Shown here one piece after another: positions 1 through 8,642 of a DNA stretch of 64,000 nucleotides. Where the stretch lies: positions 1 to 64,000 of the forward strand of contig NZ_DAOKZA010000008.1 in assembly GCF_035325925.1 (NCBI RefSeq), written 5' to 3'. The notes under the pieces were generated by a model. The model was given only the letters and a program-made list of their open reading frames with translations. It did no database searches and had not been told where the DNA came from. A program made the position numbers and the translations under genes. Each line of letters opens with the position of its first letter. The stretch's first letter is position 1. The DNA is from Calidifontimicrobium sp035325925 (GTDB lineage Bacteria; Pseudomonadota; Gammaproteobacteria; Burkholderiales; Burkholderiaceae_C).

Positions 1-156
1 GACGACCCGATCTTCAACGGGCTGGCGATCTCGCTGATCTTCGGCATCCTGGTGTCGACGCTGCTGACGCTGGTCGTGATCCCCGTCCTCTATTACGCGG
101 CGTACCGGCGCCGCTTCGAATCGCCGGTGCTTTCTTCGTCAACCCCCAAGGAGTGA
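1..156 (+). CDS. RND-family efflux transporter permease, C-terminal end (partial)
   Basis: The window opens inside an open frame whose last 51 residues are visible. They contain the hydrophobic final transmembrane helix typical of RND inner-membrane pumps, with the hallmark stretch 'TLLTLVVIPVLYY' followed by a short charged cytoplasmic tail. Such pumps (HME/HAE families) export metals or small organics across the envelope together with a periplasmic adaptor and an outer-membrane channel; those genes would lie outside the window. The stop lies 5 bases before a small membrane gene and close to a CsoR-family regulator, which suggests one operon under thiol or metal control. The substrate cannot be told from this fragment. 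Confidence 0.8.
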   Translation, partial: DDPIFNGLAISLIFGILVSTLLTLVVIPVLYYAAYRRRFESPVLSSSTPKE

Positions 157-161
157 TAACC

Positions 162-386
162 ATGACCGTCGAACGCTACATCCGCATCATGGCGGGCTTC
201 TTCGTGCTGCTGTCGCTGGCGCTCGGCGTTCAGGCCTCGCCGCTGTTCCACAGCGAGTGGTGGCTGGCGCTGACCGCCTTCGTCGGCTTCAACCTGTTCC
301 AGTCGGGCTTTACCAACTTCTGTCCGCCGAGCTTCCTGCTCAAGCGGCTCGGCGTGCCCGACAACGGTCCGAGCTGCGCGCGCTGA
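162..386 (+). CDS. DUF2892 (YgaP-like) inner membrane protein
   Basis: A 74-residue protein with two hydrophobic segments (about residues 8-26 and 33-50), a short loop with 'SPLF', and the family signature 'GFTNFCPP' near the C-terminus. This matches the DUF2892 membrane domain that also forms the C-terminal part of the rhodanese YgaP. The ATG at 162 was chosen over an in-frame GTG at 153 because it follows an AGGAG-like stretch at the end of the pump gene. DUF2892 proteins are often found beside sulfide or persulfide handling genes; a function in this operon is inferred only from context. Confidence 0.8.
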   Translation: MTVERYIRIMAGFFVLLSLALGVQASPLFHSEWWLALTAFVGFNLFQSGFTNFCPPSFLLKRLGVPDNGPSCAR

Positions 387-403
387 TCGGCGGGGAGGCG
401 ACA

Positions 404-730
404 ATGCAAGCCTCGACCGACTCCGCGACCGACCGAGGCTTCGTCATGACCATCCTCACCGACGAGAAGAGCCGCACCGATCTGCTCAACCGCCTCAAGC
501 GCGCCGAAGGGCAGTTGCGCGGCATCCAGCGCATGATCGAGGAGGGCCAGCCCTGCCTCGACATCGCCGGTCAAATGGCCGCGGTGCGCAAGGCGCTGGA
601 TGCCACCTACGTGCGCATGACCGTGTGTTTCATGGAGCAGGAGCTGTCGGCGCGACTCGGCGAGGGCAGTTCCGGCCCGCTGAACGCGGTGCTCGACGAC
701 GTGCAGGCGCTGCTGGGCAAGGTCCGCTGA
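404..730 (+). CDS. CsoR/RcnR/FrmR-family transcriptional repressor, atypical sensor site
   Basis: An all-helical small regulator of the DUF156 family: the N-terminal 'LKRAEGQLRGI' helix and the 'QMAAVRKAL' core are diagnostic. These repressors bind DNA as tetramers and release it on binding Cu(I), Ni/Co, formaldehyde or persulfide. Cys51 aligns with the conserved first-helix cysteine. The positions aligning with His61 and Cys65 of CsoR are Phe76 and Glu80, while a new Cys75 sits one residue before the usual histidine. Two starts have good ribosome sites: ATG 404 (GGGGAGG) and ATG 446 (GAGG). The 94-residue product from 446 fits the family length better. It is probably cotranscribed with the flanking genes. 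Confidence 0.85.
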   Translation: MQASTDSATDRGFVMTILTDEKSRTDLLNRLKRAEGQLRGIQRMIEEGQPCLDIAGQMAAVRKALDATYVRMTVCFMEQELSARLGEGSSGPLNAVLDDVQALLGKVR

Positions 731-761
731 GGCCGCGCCCGTCCGAGTGGAAAGGAAACCG

Positions 762-1211
762 ATGAGCGAAGGCGAGAAGCAGACGGTGCGGCTGACGCAG
801 CGCCGCGACTACCAGTTCGAGGTGGACTTCGGCGCCGGCGTGCCGGCGCTGCTCGCCGACGAGCCGGCGCCGCTGGGCCAGGGTGCCGGGCCGTCGCCGG
901 TCCAGCTGCTGGCCGCCGCGGTGGGCAACTGCCTGTCGGACTCGCTGCTGTTCGCGCTGCGCAAGTTCAAGCAGCGGCCTGAGCCGATGTCGGCCGAGGT
1001 CACCGCCGAGGTCGGCCGCAACGCCGAGGGCCGGCTGCGCGTGCTCGGCATCACCGCGTCGCTGACGCTGGGCGCGCCGGCCGACACGATCGAGCACCTC
1101 GACCGCGTGCTCGGGCAGTTCGAGGCCTTCTGCACCGTCACGCAAAGCGTCGGCCAGGGCATCCCGGTGCGCGTGCAGGTGTTCGACGCGCACGGGCTGC
1201 AGCTGAAGTAG
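762..1211 (+). CDS. OsmC family protein
   Basis: A 149-residue protein with the OsmC/Ohr fold signature: 'PSPVQLLAAAVGNCLSDSLL' in the middle and 'FEAFCTVTQSV' near the C-terminus. The two cysteines are the expected peroxidatic and resolving residues, so thiol-dependent reduction of hydroperoxides or a related sulfur chemistry is plausible. The ATG at 762 has a GGAAAGGA ribosome site; an upstream in-frame GTG is less likely. It is the last gene of the apparent run pump, DUF2892, CsoR-like regulator and OsmC, suggesting that the operon deals with reactive sulfur, electrophiles or oxidants. Confidence 0.88.
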   Translation: MSEGEKQTVRLTQRRDYQFEVDFGAGVPALLADEPAPLGQGAGPSPVQLLAAAVGNCLSDSLLFALRKFKQRPEPMSAEVTAEVGRNAEGRLRVLGITASLTLGAPADTIEHLDRVLGQFEAFCTVTQSVGQGIPVRVQVFDAHGLQLK

Positions 1212-1213
1212 GC

Positions 1214-1270
1214 GCCGCCTCGCGCGGCTCGTCCGCGCCCGTGCCGCCTCGCGCGGCTCGTCCGCGCCCG
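1214..1270. repeat. Two-copy 28-bp tandem direct repeat
   Basis: The 28-bp unit beginning GCCGCCTCGCGCGGCTCG occurs perfectly at 1214-1241 and 1243-1270 (period 29), directly after the OsmC stop codon. The CGCGCG core makes each copy partly self-complementary. The 212-bp stretch 1212-1423 around it holds no convincing gene. A recent duplication or a small extragenic repeat is the simplest reading. Confidence 0.85.
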
Positions 1271-1423
1271 CACCACCTTTTGCGGCGCTGTTTGACCGAT
1301 TGCCGTCACGCGCTTCGTGTAGCGTCGCGTCCGTGGGCGTCGCCCCCCGGAGTCGCGGGGGGCGGCGACGGCAACGGTCAACCGTCGGCCCGGGTCGTGC
1401 GTGATCGGCACGAAACGGGCGAC

Positions 1424-1921
1424 ATGGAGCGGCAGCGCGTGCAAGGCATCGGGTGGGGCAGTCGCCGACTGAGCTGCGGCGTCGTGATCGTCAACGACGC
1501 CGCCGAGCTGCTGCTGTGCCACGTCACGGGGCACGACCACTGGGACCTGCCCAAGGGCGGGGCGCACCCCGGCGAGACGCCGCTGCAGGCGGCGCTGCGC
1601 GAAACGCGCGAGGAGACCGGTCTCGTGCTCGACGCCGCGGCGCTGCTCGAGCTCGGATGCTTCGGCTACGGCGCGCGCAAGGACCTGCACCTGTTCGCCA
1701 CGCTGCAGTCGCGGCTCGACGCCCGCACGCTGCGCTGCGACAGCCACTTCACCTGTCGCGCCAGCGGCCGGCGCCGCCCCGAGATGGACGGCTACGGCTG
1801 GTTCCCGTTCGACTCGGTGGTCGTGCGCTGCCGCCCGCGCATGGCCTCGGTGCTCGCCAGCCGCGTCGACCTGCCGGCGGTGCTCGCGCAACTGCGCGAG
1901 ACGCAGACCGTGCCGGCCTGA
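1424..1921 (+). CDS. Nudix hydrolase
   Basis: A 165-residue protein with a Nudix box at about residues 43-66: G-x5-E-x7-REtxEExGL, with the catalytic glutamates present and a Thr at one usually aliphatic position. Nudix enzymes cleave nucleoside diphosphates linked to another group, often as housekeeping or nucleotide sanitation. The preceding 'DHWDLPKGG' is typical of diadenosine-polyphosphate or NTP pyrophosphatases. The ATG at 1424 was chosen because the family N-terminus begins just before the first strand; the frame stays open upstream to 1241. Its neighbour upp and the nearby URC genes make a nucleotide-related substrate plausible but unproven. Confidence 0.82.
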   Translation: MERQRVQGIGWGSRRLSCGVVIVNDAAELLLCHVTGHDHWDLPKGGAHPGETPLQAALRETREETGLVLDAAALLELGCFGYGARKDLHLFATLQSRLDARTLRCDSHFTCRASGRRRPEMDGYGWFPFDSVVVRCRPRMASVLASRVDLPAVLAQLRETQTVPA

Positions 1922-2126
1922 TGCGCGTCGGCGCTTCGGGCACGGCGCCCGCCGACCCGATCGTCGGGCCATCGCGCACCGCGCCGCTCGCGCGACGGTC
2001 GCAGCCCGCCGCCGTGCACCGCGGTCGCCCGGCGGCGTGCGCAACGGGCGGACCCCGGACGATGACTGCCGTCCCCGAACGCGGACGACCGAGCGCGCGG
2101 TGGTGTGAGCCCCGGCGCCGCACGTG

Positions 2127-2762
2127 TCACTTGGTGCCGAACAGCCGGTCGCCGGCGTCGCCGAGCCCGGGCACGATGTAGCCGTGTTCGTCGAGCCGCT
2201 CGTCGACGGCGGCGGTGTACACCGGCACGTCGGGGTGGTGGGCGTGGAAGCGCGCGAGCCCCTCGGGTGCGGCGAGCAGGCACACGAAGCGGATCGACTT
2301 CGGCGCGGTCTCCTTCAGTCGTTCGACGGCGGCCACCGCCGAGTTGCCGGTGGCCAGCATCGGGTCGAGCACGATCGCGTCGCGCTCGTGCATGTCGGCC
2401 GGCATCTTGAAGTAGTACTCGACCGCGACCAGCGTCTTCGGGTCGCGGTACAGGCCGACGTGGCCGACGCGCGCGCCCGGCACCACCTCGAGCATGCCGT
2501 CGAGGAAGCCGGCGCCGGCGCGCATGATCGAGACGAACACGGTCTTCTTGCCGTCGATCACCGGCGCGCGCATGCGCGCCAGCGGGGTCTCGATGTCGAT
2601 CATCTGCGTGGGCATCGCGCGCGTGACCTCGTAGGCCATCAGCATCGCGATCTCGTGCATCAGCCGGCGGAAGCTGTTCGTCGAGCGGTCCTTCTGCCGC
2701 ATCAGCGTCAGCTTGTGCTGCACCAGCGGGTGGTCGACGACGTGGACGAGGGCATCGGTCAT
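2127..2762 (-). CDS. upp: Uracil phosphoribosyltransferase
   Basis: A 211-residue enzyme, the normal family length, converting uracil and PRPP to UMP in pyrimidine salvage. The PRPP-binding loop 'LDPMLATGNSA' at about residues 132-142 is intact, as are 'SIMRAGAGFLDGM' and the C-terminal 'YIVPGLGDAGDRLFGT' uracil-binding region. It is transcribed alone, divergent from a small membrane gene. The proximity of a URC uracil-catabolism operon (6.0-8.5 kb) and of uraA (21.5-22.8 kb) fits a region concerned with uracil. In the URC pathway UMP or uridine formation is thought to precede ring opening, so Upp may feed it. Confidence 0.97.
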   Translation of the reverse strand: MTDALVHVVDHPLVQHKLTLMRQKDRSTNSFRRLMHEIAMLMAYEVTRAMPTQMIDIETPLARMRAPVIDGKKTVFVSIMRAGAGFLDGMLEVVPGARVGHVGLYRDPKTLVAVEYYFKMPADMHERDAIVLDPMLATGNSAVAAVERLKETAPKSIRFVCLLAAPEGLARFHAHHPDVPVYTAAVDERLDEHGYIVPGLGDAGDRLFGTK

Positions 2763-2842
2763 GCGTTTCTCCGGCGGACGCGCGCAGCATAATCAACCGC
2801 CGCGCCGACGCGCTGCGCCGGCGCGCCAACGGGGGGACGAGC

Positions 2843-3046
2843 GTGGAACAACTGCTGCTGTGGGTCGCGCGCATCGCCGGCGGGGTCGGTGCGCTGGCCA
2901 CCGTCGTCGCGTTCGCGGCGCGCGCCGCCGGCCACTGGCACCTGGGCAGCTGGCAGGTCGGCTCGCTGCTGCAGGCCGGCATCGCGCTGACGTCGCTGGC
3001 GGCGCTGGCCTACGTCGCGGTGGTCGCCGAGCGGCGCGTGCGCTGA
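2843..3046 (+). CDS. Hypothetical small membrane protein
   Basis: A 67-residue protein with two predicted membrane spans (about residues 8-28 and 40-60) joined by a short loop containing 'HWHLGSWQVG', and ending in a basic tail. The start is a GTG preceded by a GGGGGG ribosome site. No family is recognised. It lies just upstream of an mtfA-like gene on the same strand with a 66-bp gap, so the two could share a transcript. Confidence 0.55.
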   Translation: MEQLLLWVARIAGGVGALATVVAFAARAAGHWHLGSWQVGSLLQAGIALTSLAALAYVAVVAERRVR

Positions 3047-3112
3047 GGGCCCCGGCCGGCGGTCGGCGCCGGCGGGTCGACGGGTTGAAATCGGCCCGGC
3101 GCGGCCCACCTC

Positions 3113-3955
3113 GTGGGGGTGGAAGGATGGATCGCCTTGGGGGCGGTCGTCGGCGTGGTCGCGTTCGCCGGCGGGTTGCTGGCACCGACGCTGCTGCGAC
3201 TGTGGCGCCGCCGTGCCGTCGTCGCGCAGCCGTTTCCCGCCGCGTGGCGCGAGATCCTGCGCCGGCGCGTGCCACTCGTGCGCGAACTGCCGGCCGCGCA
3301 ACAGCTGCGGCTGAAGCGGCACGTGCAGTGGCTGCTGGCCGAGGTGCCGTTCGTCGGCTGCGCAGGGATGTCGATCGACGACGAGGTGCGCGTGACGATC
3401 GCCGCGCAGGCGGCGCTGCTGCTGCTGGGGCGCGGCGGCTCGTTCGGGAACGTGCGCGAGGTGCTGGTGTACCCCGGTCACTTCGTCGTGCCGCGCACCG
3501 CCGCCGCTGCCGACGGCACCGTGCACGAGTCGCGCGACGTGCTGGCCGGGCAGAGCTGGGACCGCGGCCGGGTGATCCTGGCCTGGGACGCGGTGCTCGA
3601 CGGTGCCGCCGACCCGCACGACGGCGCCAACGTCGTGATTCACGAATTCGCGCACCAGCTGGACCAGGACACCGGCAGCGCCAACGGTGCGCCCTACGTC
3701 GGCCGCGGCACCTGGCCGCGCGAGTGGGCACGCACGATGAACGCCGAGTACGACGCGCTGCGCCTGCGACTGTCGCGCGGCGAGCCGGGGCTGCTCGACC
3801 CTTACGCCGCCACCAGCCCGGCCGAGTTCTTCGCCGTCGCCAGCGAGGTCTTCTTCGAGCGGCCCGACGCGCTGGCCCGCGAGCGGCCGGCGTTGTACGA
3901 GCAGCTCAGGCGCTGCTACCGCGTCGACCCGGCGCTGTGGGCGCCGCGCGGCTGA
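3113..3955 (+). CDS. mtfA: MtfA-like zinc-dependent peptidase
   Basis: A 280-residue protein with the M90/MtfA signature: the zinc motif 'VIHEFAHQLDQDTG' (HExxH) at about residues 177-190 and a downstream 'SPAEFFAVASEVFF' supplying the third ligand glutamate. E. coli MtfA (about 265 residues) is a cytosolic peptidase that titrates the glucose repressor Mlc. This copy starts with a hydrophobic segment (residues 5-25), so it is probably membrane-anchored, as in many betaproteobacterial homologues. The start is GTG at 3113, with another possible GTG two codons later. There is no Mlc or PTS sugar gene nearby, so the target is unknown. Confidence 0.88.
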   Translation: MGVEGWIALGAVVGVVAFAGGLLAPTLLRLWRRRAVVAQPFPAAWREILRRRVPLVRELPAAQQLRLKRHVQWLLAEVPFVGCAGMSIDDEVRVTIAAQAALLLLGRGGSFGNVREVLVYPGHFVVPRTAAAADGTVHESRDVLAGQSWDRGRVILAWDAVLDGAADPHDGANVVIHEFAHQLDQDTGSANGAPYVGRGTWPREWARTMNAEYDALRLRLSRGEPGLLDPYAATSPAEFFAVASEVFFERPDALARERPALYEQLRRCYRVDPALWAPRG

Positions 3956-3976
3956 GCGCGCGGCCGCGCCTGCGGG

Positions 3977-4609
3977 TCACGCGCTGCGGTTCAGGTGCGG
4001 CATCGCCTGCCCGGCGTACGGCGCGCCGATGACGTCGCACAGACGCTGCATCGCGTCGGGGTGCGCGACGTTGAGCACAAGCAGGTCGTCGGGGCGGTCG
4101 TGGAAGTGCTCGGTCACGCTGCGGTTGTGCTCGAGGTAGTGGGAGATGTACAGGTCGCGGTCGTACAACCGCCGCTCGTCGTCGCCGTGCTGCAGGACGA
4201 ACCCGTCCCACAGGTAGCCCGGGTAGCGGTAGTCGAACGCACGCAGGTCGTCGGCCGTCGGCAAGCGGCGCTTGCCGACGATCCTGGTGTGGAACCGGAC
4301 CAGCGAGTCGAACCACCGCTGCGCACTGTCGCGCACCGTCAGGATGAACTTGCTGCCGGGGAACGCGGCGTCGACCGCGCGGCAGGTCTCGGGGTAGGAA
4401 CACGGCACGTCCTGGAACGCGTCGGCGGTGCGGCACAGCGCGACGACGCGGGCGAAGTCGCGGCTAGCCCAGTCGGCGCGGATCGTCTCGCCACGCGCCT
4501 GCAGGCCGAGGCGCAGGCCCAGCGAGCGCAGCGCCGCCTCGATCGACGTCGTTCCGGTCTTGTTGCGCCCGACGCAGACCACCTTGCGTCCGCCCGCGGG
4601 GCCGGTCAT
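3977..4609 (-). CDS. Sulfotransferase-domain protein (surviving half of a TPR-sulfotransferase)
   Basis: About 210 residues with the 5'-phosphosulfate-binding loop 'GRNKTGTTSIEAALR' near the N-terminus and the PAPS 3'-phosphate motif region 'FILTVRDSAQRWFDS'. This places it in the bacterial sulfotransferase family that moves sulfate from PAPS to sugars or peptides. ATG 4609 is the first ATG in the open frame; a TTG at 4621 is also possible. The sequence just upstream, in a neighbouring frame, encodes tetratricopeptide repeats. Fused TPR-sulfotransferases are common, so this gene looks like the C-terminal domain of an interrupted fusion. The catalytic domain itself reads intact. Confidence 0.75.
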   Translation of the reverse strand: MTGPAGGRKVVCVGRNKTGTTSIEAALRSLGLRLGLQARGETIRADWASRDFARVVALCRTADAFQDVPCSYPETCRAVDAAFPGSKFILTVRDSAQRWFDSLVRFHTRIVGKRRLPTADDLRAFDYRYPGYLWDGFVLQHGDDERRLYDRDLYISHYLEHNRSVTEHFHDRPDDLLVLNVAHPDAMQRLCDVIGAPYAGQAMPHLNRSA

Positions 4610-4633
4610 CGCGTCGCGCAACTGGCCGAGGTA

Positions 4634-4940
4634 GGGCGTCGGCCAGCCCGGTGGCCCCGGCGCGCGAGATCAGCGCCTCGGCCTCCTCCCATCGGCCCAT
4701 GACGCAGTGGCAGTGGGCCAGGCTGCGCCAGCACTCGATGCTGCGCGGCGCCAGCGCCAGCGCGTGCTCGAGTCACGGCAGGGCGCGCCTCGGCCTGCCG
4801 GCATGCGCCAGCAGCACGCCGAGGGGGTGGTTCGCCGCCGGGTGCCCTGGGTTGGCGTCGAGCAGCGCGGCGTACTGCTGCGCCGCCTTGACGTCGCAAG
4901 TCATCGACGCCGCGGCCGCGTGCCGCGACGATGCGCGCAT
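4634..4940 (-). pseudogene. Broken TPR domain of a TPR-sulfotransferase
   Basis: One minus-strand frame encodes TPR-like helices ('QQYAALLDANPGHPAAN', 'LAPRSIECWRSLAHC', 'MGRWEEAEALISRA') but carries an in-frame TGA at 4773-4775, between 'RPRRALP' and 'LEHALALAP'. The frame then runs out of phase with the sulfotransferase. Removing one G from the GGG at 4634-4636 would join the TPR region to the sulfotransferase as '..LADAYLGQLRDAMTG..'. Two separate lesions therefore disrupt one ancestral gene. A single sequencing error could explain one of them but hardly both. Candidate ancestral starts are ATG 4940 and ATG 4904. Confidence 0.7.
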
Positions 4941-4960
4941 CGGGGACTCCAGGAGCACGC

Positions 4961-5203
4961 ATGAACGGCATCGACCTGCTGCCGCTGGCCGTCGGCCACC
5001 TGATCGGGCTGGGCGCCGTCGGCTCCTGCCTGGGCGTCGGGCTGCTGGCGAGCCGCTTCGTCGAAGCGAGCGCGCGGCAGCCCGAGATGATGGAGCCGCT
5101 GCAGACCAAGGTCTTCCTGCTCGTCGGCGTGCTCGACGGCGCGTTCATCATCGCCACCGGCATCGGGCTGTGGTTCGCGGTGGCGAACCCGTTCGGCGGC
5201 TGA
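4961..5203 (+). CDS. atpE: Orphan F0F1 ATP synthase subunit c-like proteolipid
   Basis: An 80-residue hairpin of two membrane helices. Helix 1 has the Gly/Ala-rich packing motif 'GLGAVGSCLGVG', the polar loop is Arg39-Gln40-Pro41, and helix 2 carries the ion-binding carboxylate Asp59 in 'LVGVLDGAFIIATG'. These features match subunit c of the ATP synthase rotor, which carries protons across the membrane. The Gln/Glu/Ser set of sodium-type c rings is absent. A clean AGGAG site precedes ATG 4961. No other atp gene is near; it stands between the broken TPR gene and a regulator. It could be a spare c subunit or a relic. Confidence 0.85.
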   Translation: MNGIDLLPLAVGHLIGLGAVGSCLGVGLLASRFVEASARQPEMMEPLQTKVFLLVGVLDGAFIIATGIGLWFAVANPFGG

Positions 5204-5219
5204 GCCCGGCCGCGTCGCG

Positions 5220-6023
5220 CTAGCGGGCGTCGCCGAGCAGCCGGCGCAACGCCTGCGCCGTCGCGGTGTCGGCCGGCAGCAGCGTTTCGACGGCGAGCTC
5301 GGCGAGCGTCACCTCTTGCGGTGCGCCGAACACCGTGACCGTCGTGACGAAACCCAGCCGCCCGTGCGGCGTGTTCAGCACGAGTGGCGCGACGACGTCG
5401 TCGCGCCACTCGCGCGTGTCGTCGGCCTGCGGGGCGGTGCCCGCCGTGCGCAGTTCGTCGTGCAGGCGGCGCAGCGTCTCGTCGCCGGTCGCCGCGAGCT
5501 GGCGCCGCAGCCGCGACAGCACGTGGGCGCGCCAGCCCGGCAGGTCGTCGACCATCGGTGCGAGCCCGCGCGGGTGCAGCGACAGGCGCAGCACGTTGAC
5601 CGGCGGCTGCAGCAGCACCGGGTCGACGAGCGAGGTCAGCAGACCGACGGCGCGGTTCGCGGCGACCAGGTTCCAGTGCCGGTCCACCGCCAGCGCCGGC
5701 CAGGGTTCGTGCGCGTCGAGCAGGCGCTGCAGCGCGTCGCGCGCCGGTGTCAGCGCCGGGTCGGCGAGGTCGCGCTCGGCATACAGCGGCGCGTAGCCCG
5801 CAGCCTGCAGCAGCAGGTTGCGTTCGCGCAGCGGCACGTCGAGGCGCCCGGCGAGCCGCAGCACCATCGCGCGGCTCGGCGATGCGCGGCCGGTCTCGAG
5901 CCAGCTGAGGTGGCGCGTCGACACCCCGGCGTCGAGCGCGAGCGCCAGCTGCGTGGCGCCGCGACGCTGCCGCCAGCGACGCAGCAACTCGCCGAACGAG
6001 CGCGGCCGGGTGGCGCGATCCAT
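5220..6023 (-). CDS. XRE-family transcriptional regulator with MmyB-like ligand domain
   Basis: A 267-residue protein: an N-terminal helix-turn-helix (about residues 10-65, with 'GATQLALALDAGVSTRHLSWLETGR') followed by an MmyB-type ligand-binding domain ('PWPALAVDRHWNLVAANRA', 'NVLRLSLHP', 'TPHGRLGFVTTVTVFGAPQ'). Such proteins are usually single-domain repressors or activators that sense an unknown small molecule. It begins 3 bases after the end of the urc4 gene on the same strand, so it is probably the third gene of the URC operon and its likely local regulator. Confidence 0.85.
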   Translation of the reverse strand: MDRATRPRSFGELLRRWRQRRGATQLALALDAGVSTRHLSWLETGRASPSRAMVLRLAGRLDVPLRERNLLLQAAGYAPLYAERDLADPALTPARDALQRLLDAHEPWPALAVDRHWNLVAANRAVGLLTSLVDPVLLQPPVNVLRLSLHPRGLAPMVDDLPGWRAHVLSRLRRQLAATGDETLRRLHDELRTAGTAPQADDTREWRDDVVAPLVLNTPHGRLGFVTTVTVFGAPQEVTLAELAVETLLPADTATAQALRRLLGDAR

Positions 6024-6026
6024 CGT

Positions 6027-7246
6027 TCAGAACAGGGTGCCGTCGCTGTCGATCGCGACCGGCGGTGCGCCGCCGGGGCGGCGCTCGGCAGCGATCGCGC
6101 GGCCCGCGGCCCAGGTGCCACCTTCGAGCACGCACGCGAGCGGCATCTCGGCGGCGCTGCGCCCGAGGCGCTCCCGCACCCGCGGGGCGATCTCATCGAG
6201 CAGCGTGACCGTCAGCGCGCGCCACTCGATCACCCAAGCATCGTGTGGCTTGCGCAGGCGTCGGGCGAAGTCCGCATCGCGCGGCACGGCGACGCCGGCG
6301 TCGAGCAGCAGGCCACCGTTGCGGTACTCGGGCAGGCCGGTCAGCACGTCGAGGCCGTCGACCGGCACGCCGGCCCACTGGAAAGGCTCGAGCAGCGAGT
6401 ACGTCAGCCACTGGCTGAGCTTGTGGAACGGCACCCAGCCGGCGCCCGGCCCGTCGCCGCCCGCCAGCGGGTGCGGCCAGGCGTCGCCCACCGGCGTGCC
6501 GGCGAACGCCTGGCCGCTGGGCCAGATGCCGCTGAACGCGTCGAGCAGCGCGCGCAGCACGTCGCCGGCCTGCACGCGGCCGGTGGCGGCCAGTGCGTCG
6601 AACAGCCGGCCCGGGCGGCCATCGGCGCCGAACGTGCCCGGTCGCTCGCGCAGCGCCGCGGCGAGCCGGTGCAGCAGCGCGGCGCGGCCGTCGAGCCCGA
6701 CCAGCGGGTTGCCGTCGTGCACCTGGAAACGTGCGGCGAGCGTGCCGGCGTCGAGTGCGGCGAGCGCGTCGGCGTCGACCCGCCAGGGATCGCGAGGATT
6801 CGACGAGAACACGCCGGCCATGAAGGCGCGAAAGCTCGCCACGCCGAGCCCCTCGGAGCGCGCGTGCCGCCCGCCGCCCGGCTCGAGGTACGACCACGCC
6901 GGCCCGGCGCCGGCGTCGAGCAGCACGCTGACCAGCGCCAGGTCGATGCGGGCACGCGCGACCTCGGCGGCGTCGCGACCGGCCAGCGCGGCGTCGAGCT
7001 CGGCCTTGCGGTCGACGCCGTCGGCCTCGAAGTGGCGCCAGCGGCTGTGCAACGGAATCGGCCCGTCGCCGAAGCGCGCGCGTGTCAGCGCGGCGACGCG
7101 CTCGGCCACCGCGTCGAGCCGCGAGCGGTCGAGCGTGAAGTGCGCCGACGCACCGGCGGCGACGGCGGCGGTGACGTTCGCGCAGCGCACGCGGATCGTC
7201 GCCGGGTCGCGCAGCGTCGCGACGCCGGGTGGCAGCGTGGCGCCGC

Positions 7247-7250
<4 letters not shown>
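6027..7250 (-). CDS. URC4/Urg3-type uracil catabolism protein (DUF1688)
   Basis: A 407-residue protein matching the DUF1688 family, known from yeast as URC4 and from Aspergillus as urg3, which is needed for the URC route of uracil degradation. Conserved-looking blocks include 'IPLHSRWRHFEADGVDR', 'PWRVDADALAALDAGTL', 'WVPFHKLSQWLTYSLLEP' and 'LPEYRNGGLLLDAGV'. The exact reaction has not been established for the family. The GTG start at 7250 overlaps the urc1 stop (GTGA), so the two are translationally coupled, as in other bacterial URC clusters. Confidence 0.88.
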
Positions 7251-8506
<1,256 letters not shown>

Positions 8507-8554
8507 CGGCAATGCGGGGGGTGGCGACCCCGGCGAGGATACGCCGGTGCGCGG

Positions 8555-8570
8555 CGTTGCCGCTGCAACG
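8555..8570. promoter_or_regulatory. CGTTGC-N4-GCAACG inverted repeat in the urc1/SDR divergent region
   Basis: A perfect 6-bp inverted repeat with a 4-bp centre, located 49 bp upstream of the urc1 start and 73 bp upstream of the SDR start. Its position suits an operator. The XRE-type regulator at the end of the URC operon is the natural candidate ligand, but this is inference. Confidence 0.4.
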
Positions 8571-8642
8571 GTGGGGCAGGGGCAGGCCGTGCCGGCGGCG
8601 GCCAAGGCGCGGCATGATCGGGTCCCACCACCGCCGGACGCG

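Noticed and set aside
1212..1423. Upstream extension of the Nudix gene to 1241
   Set aside because: The extra residues are low-complexity, overlap the tandem repeat, and precede the normal family start at 1424.
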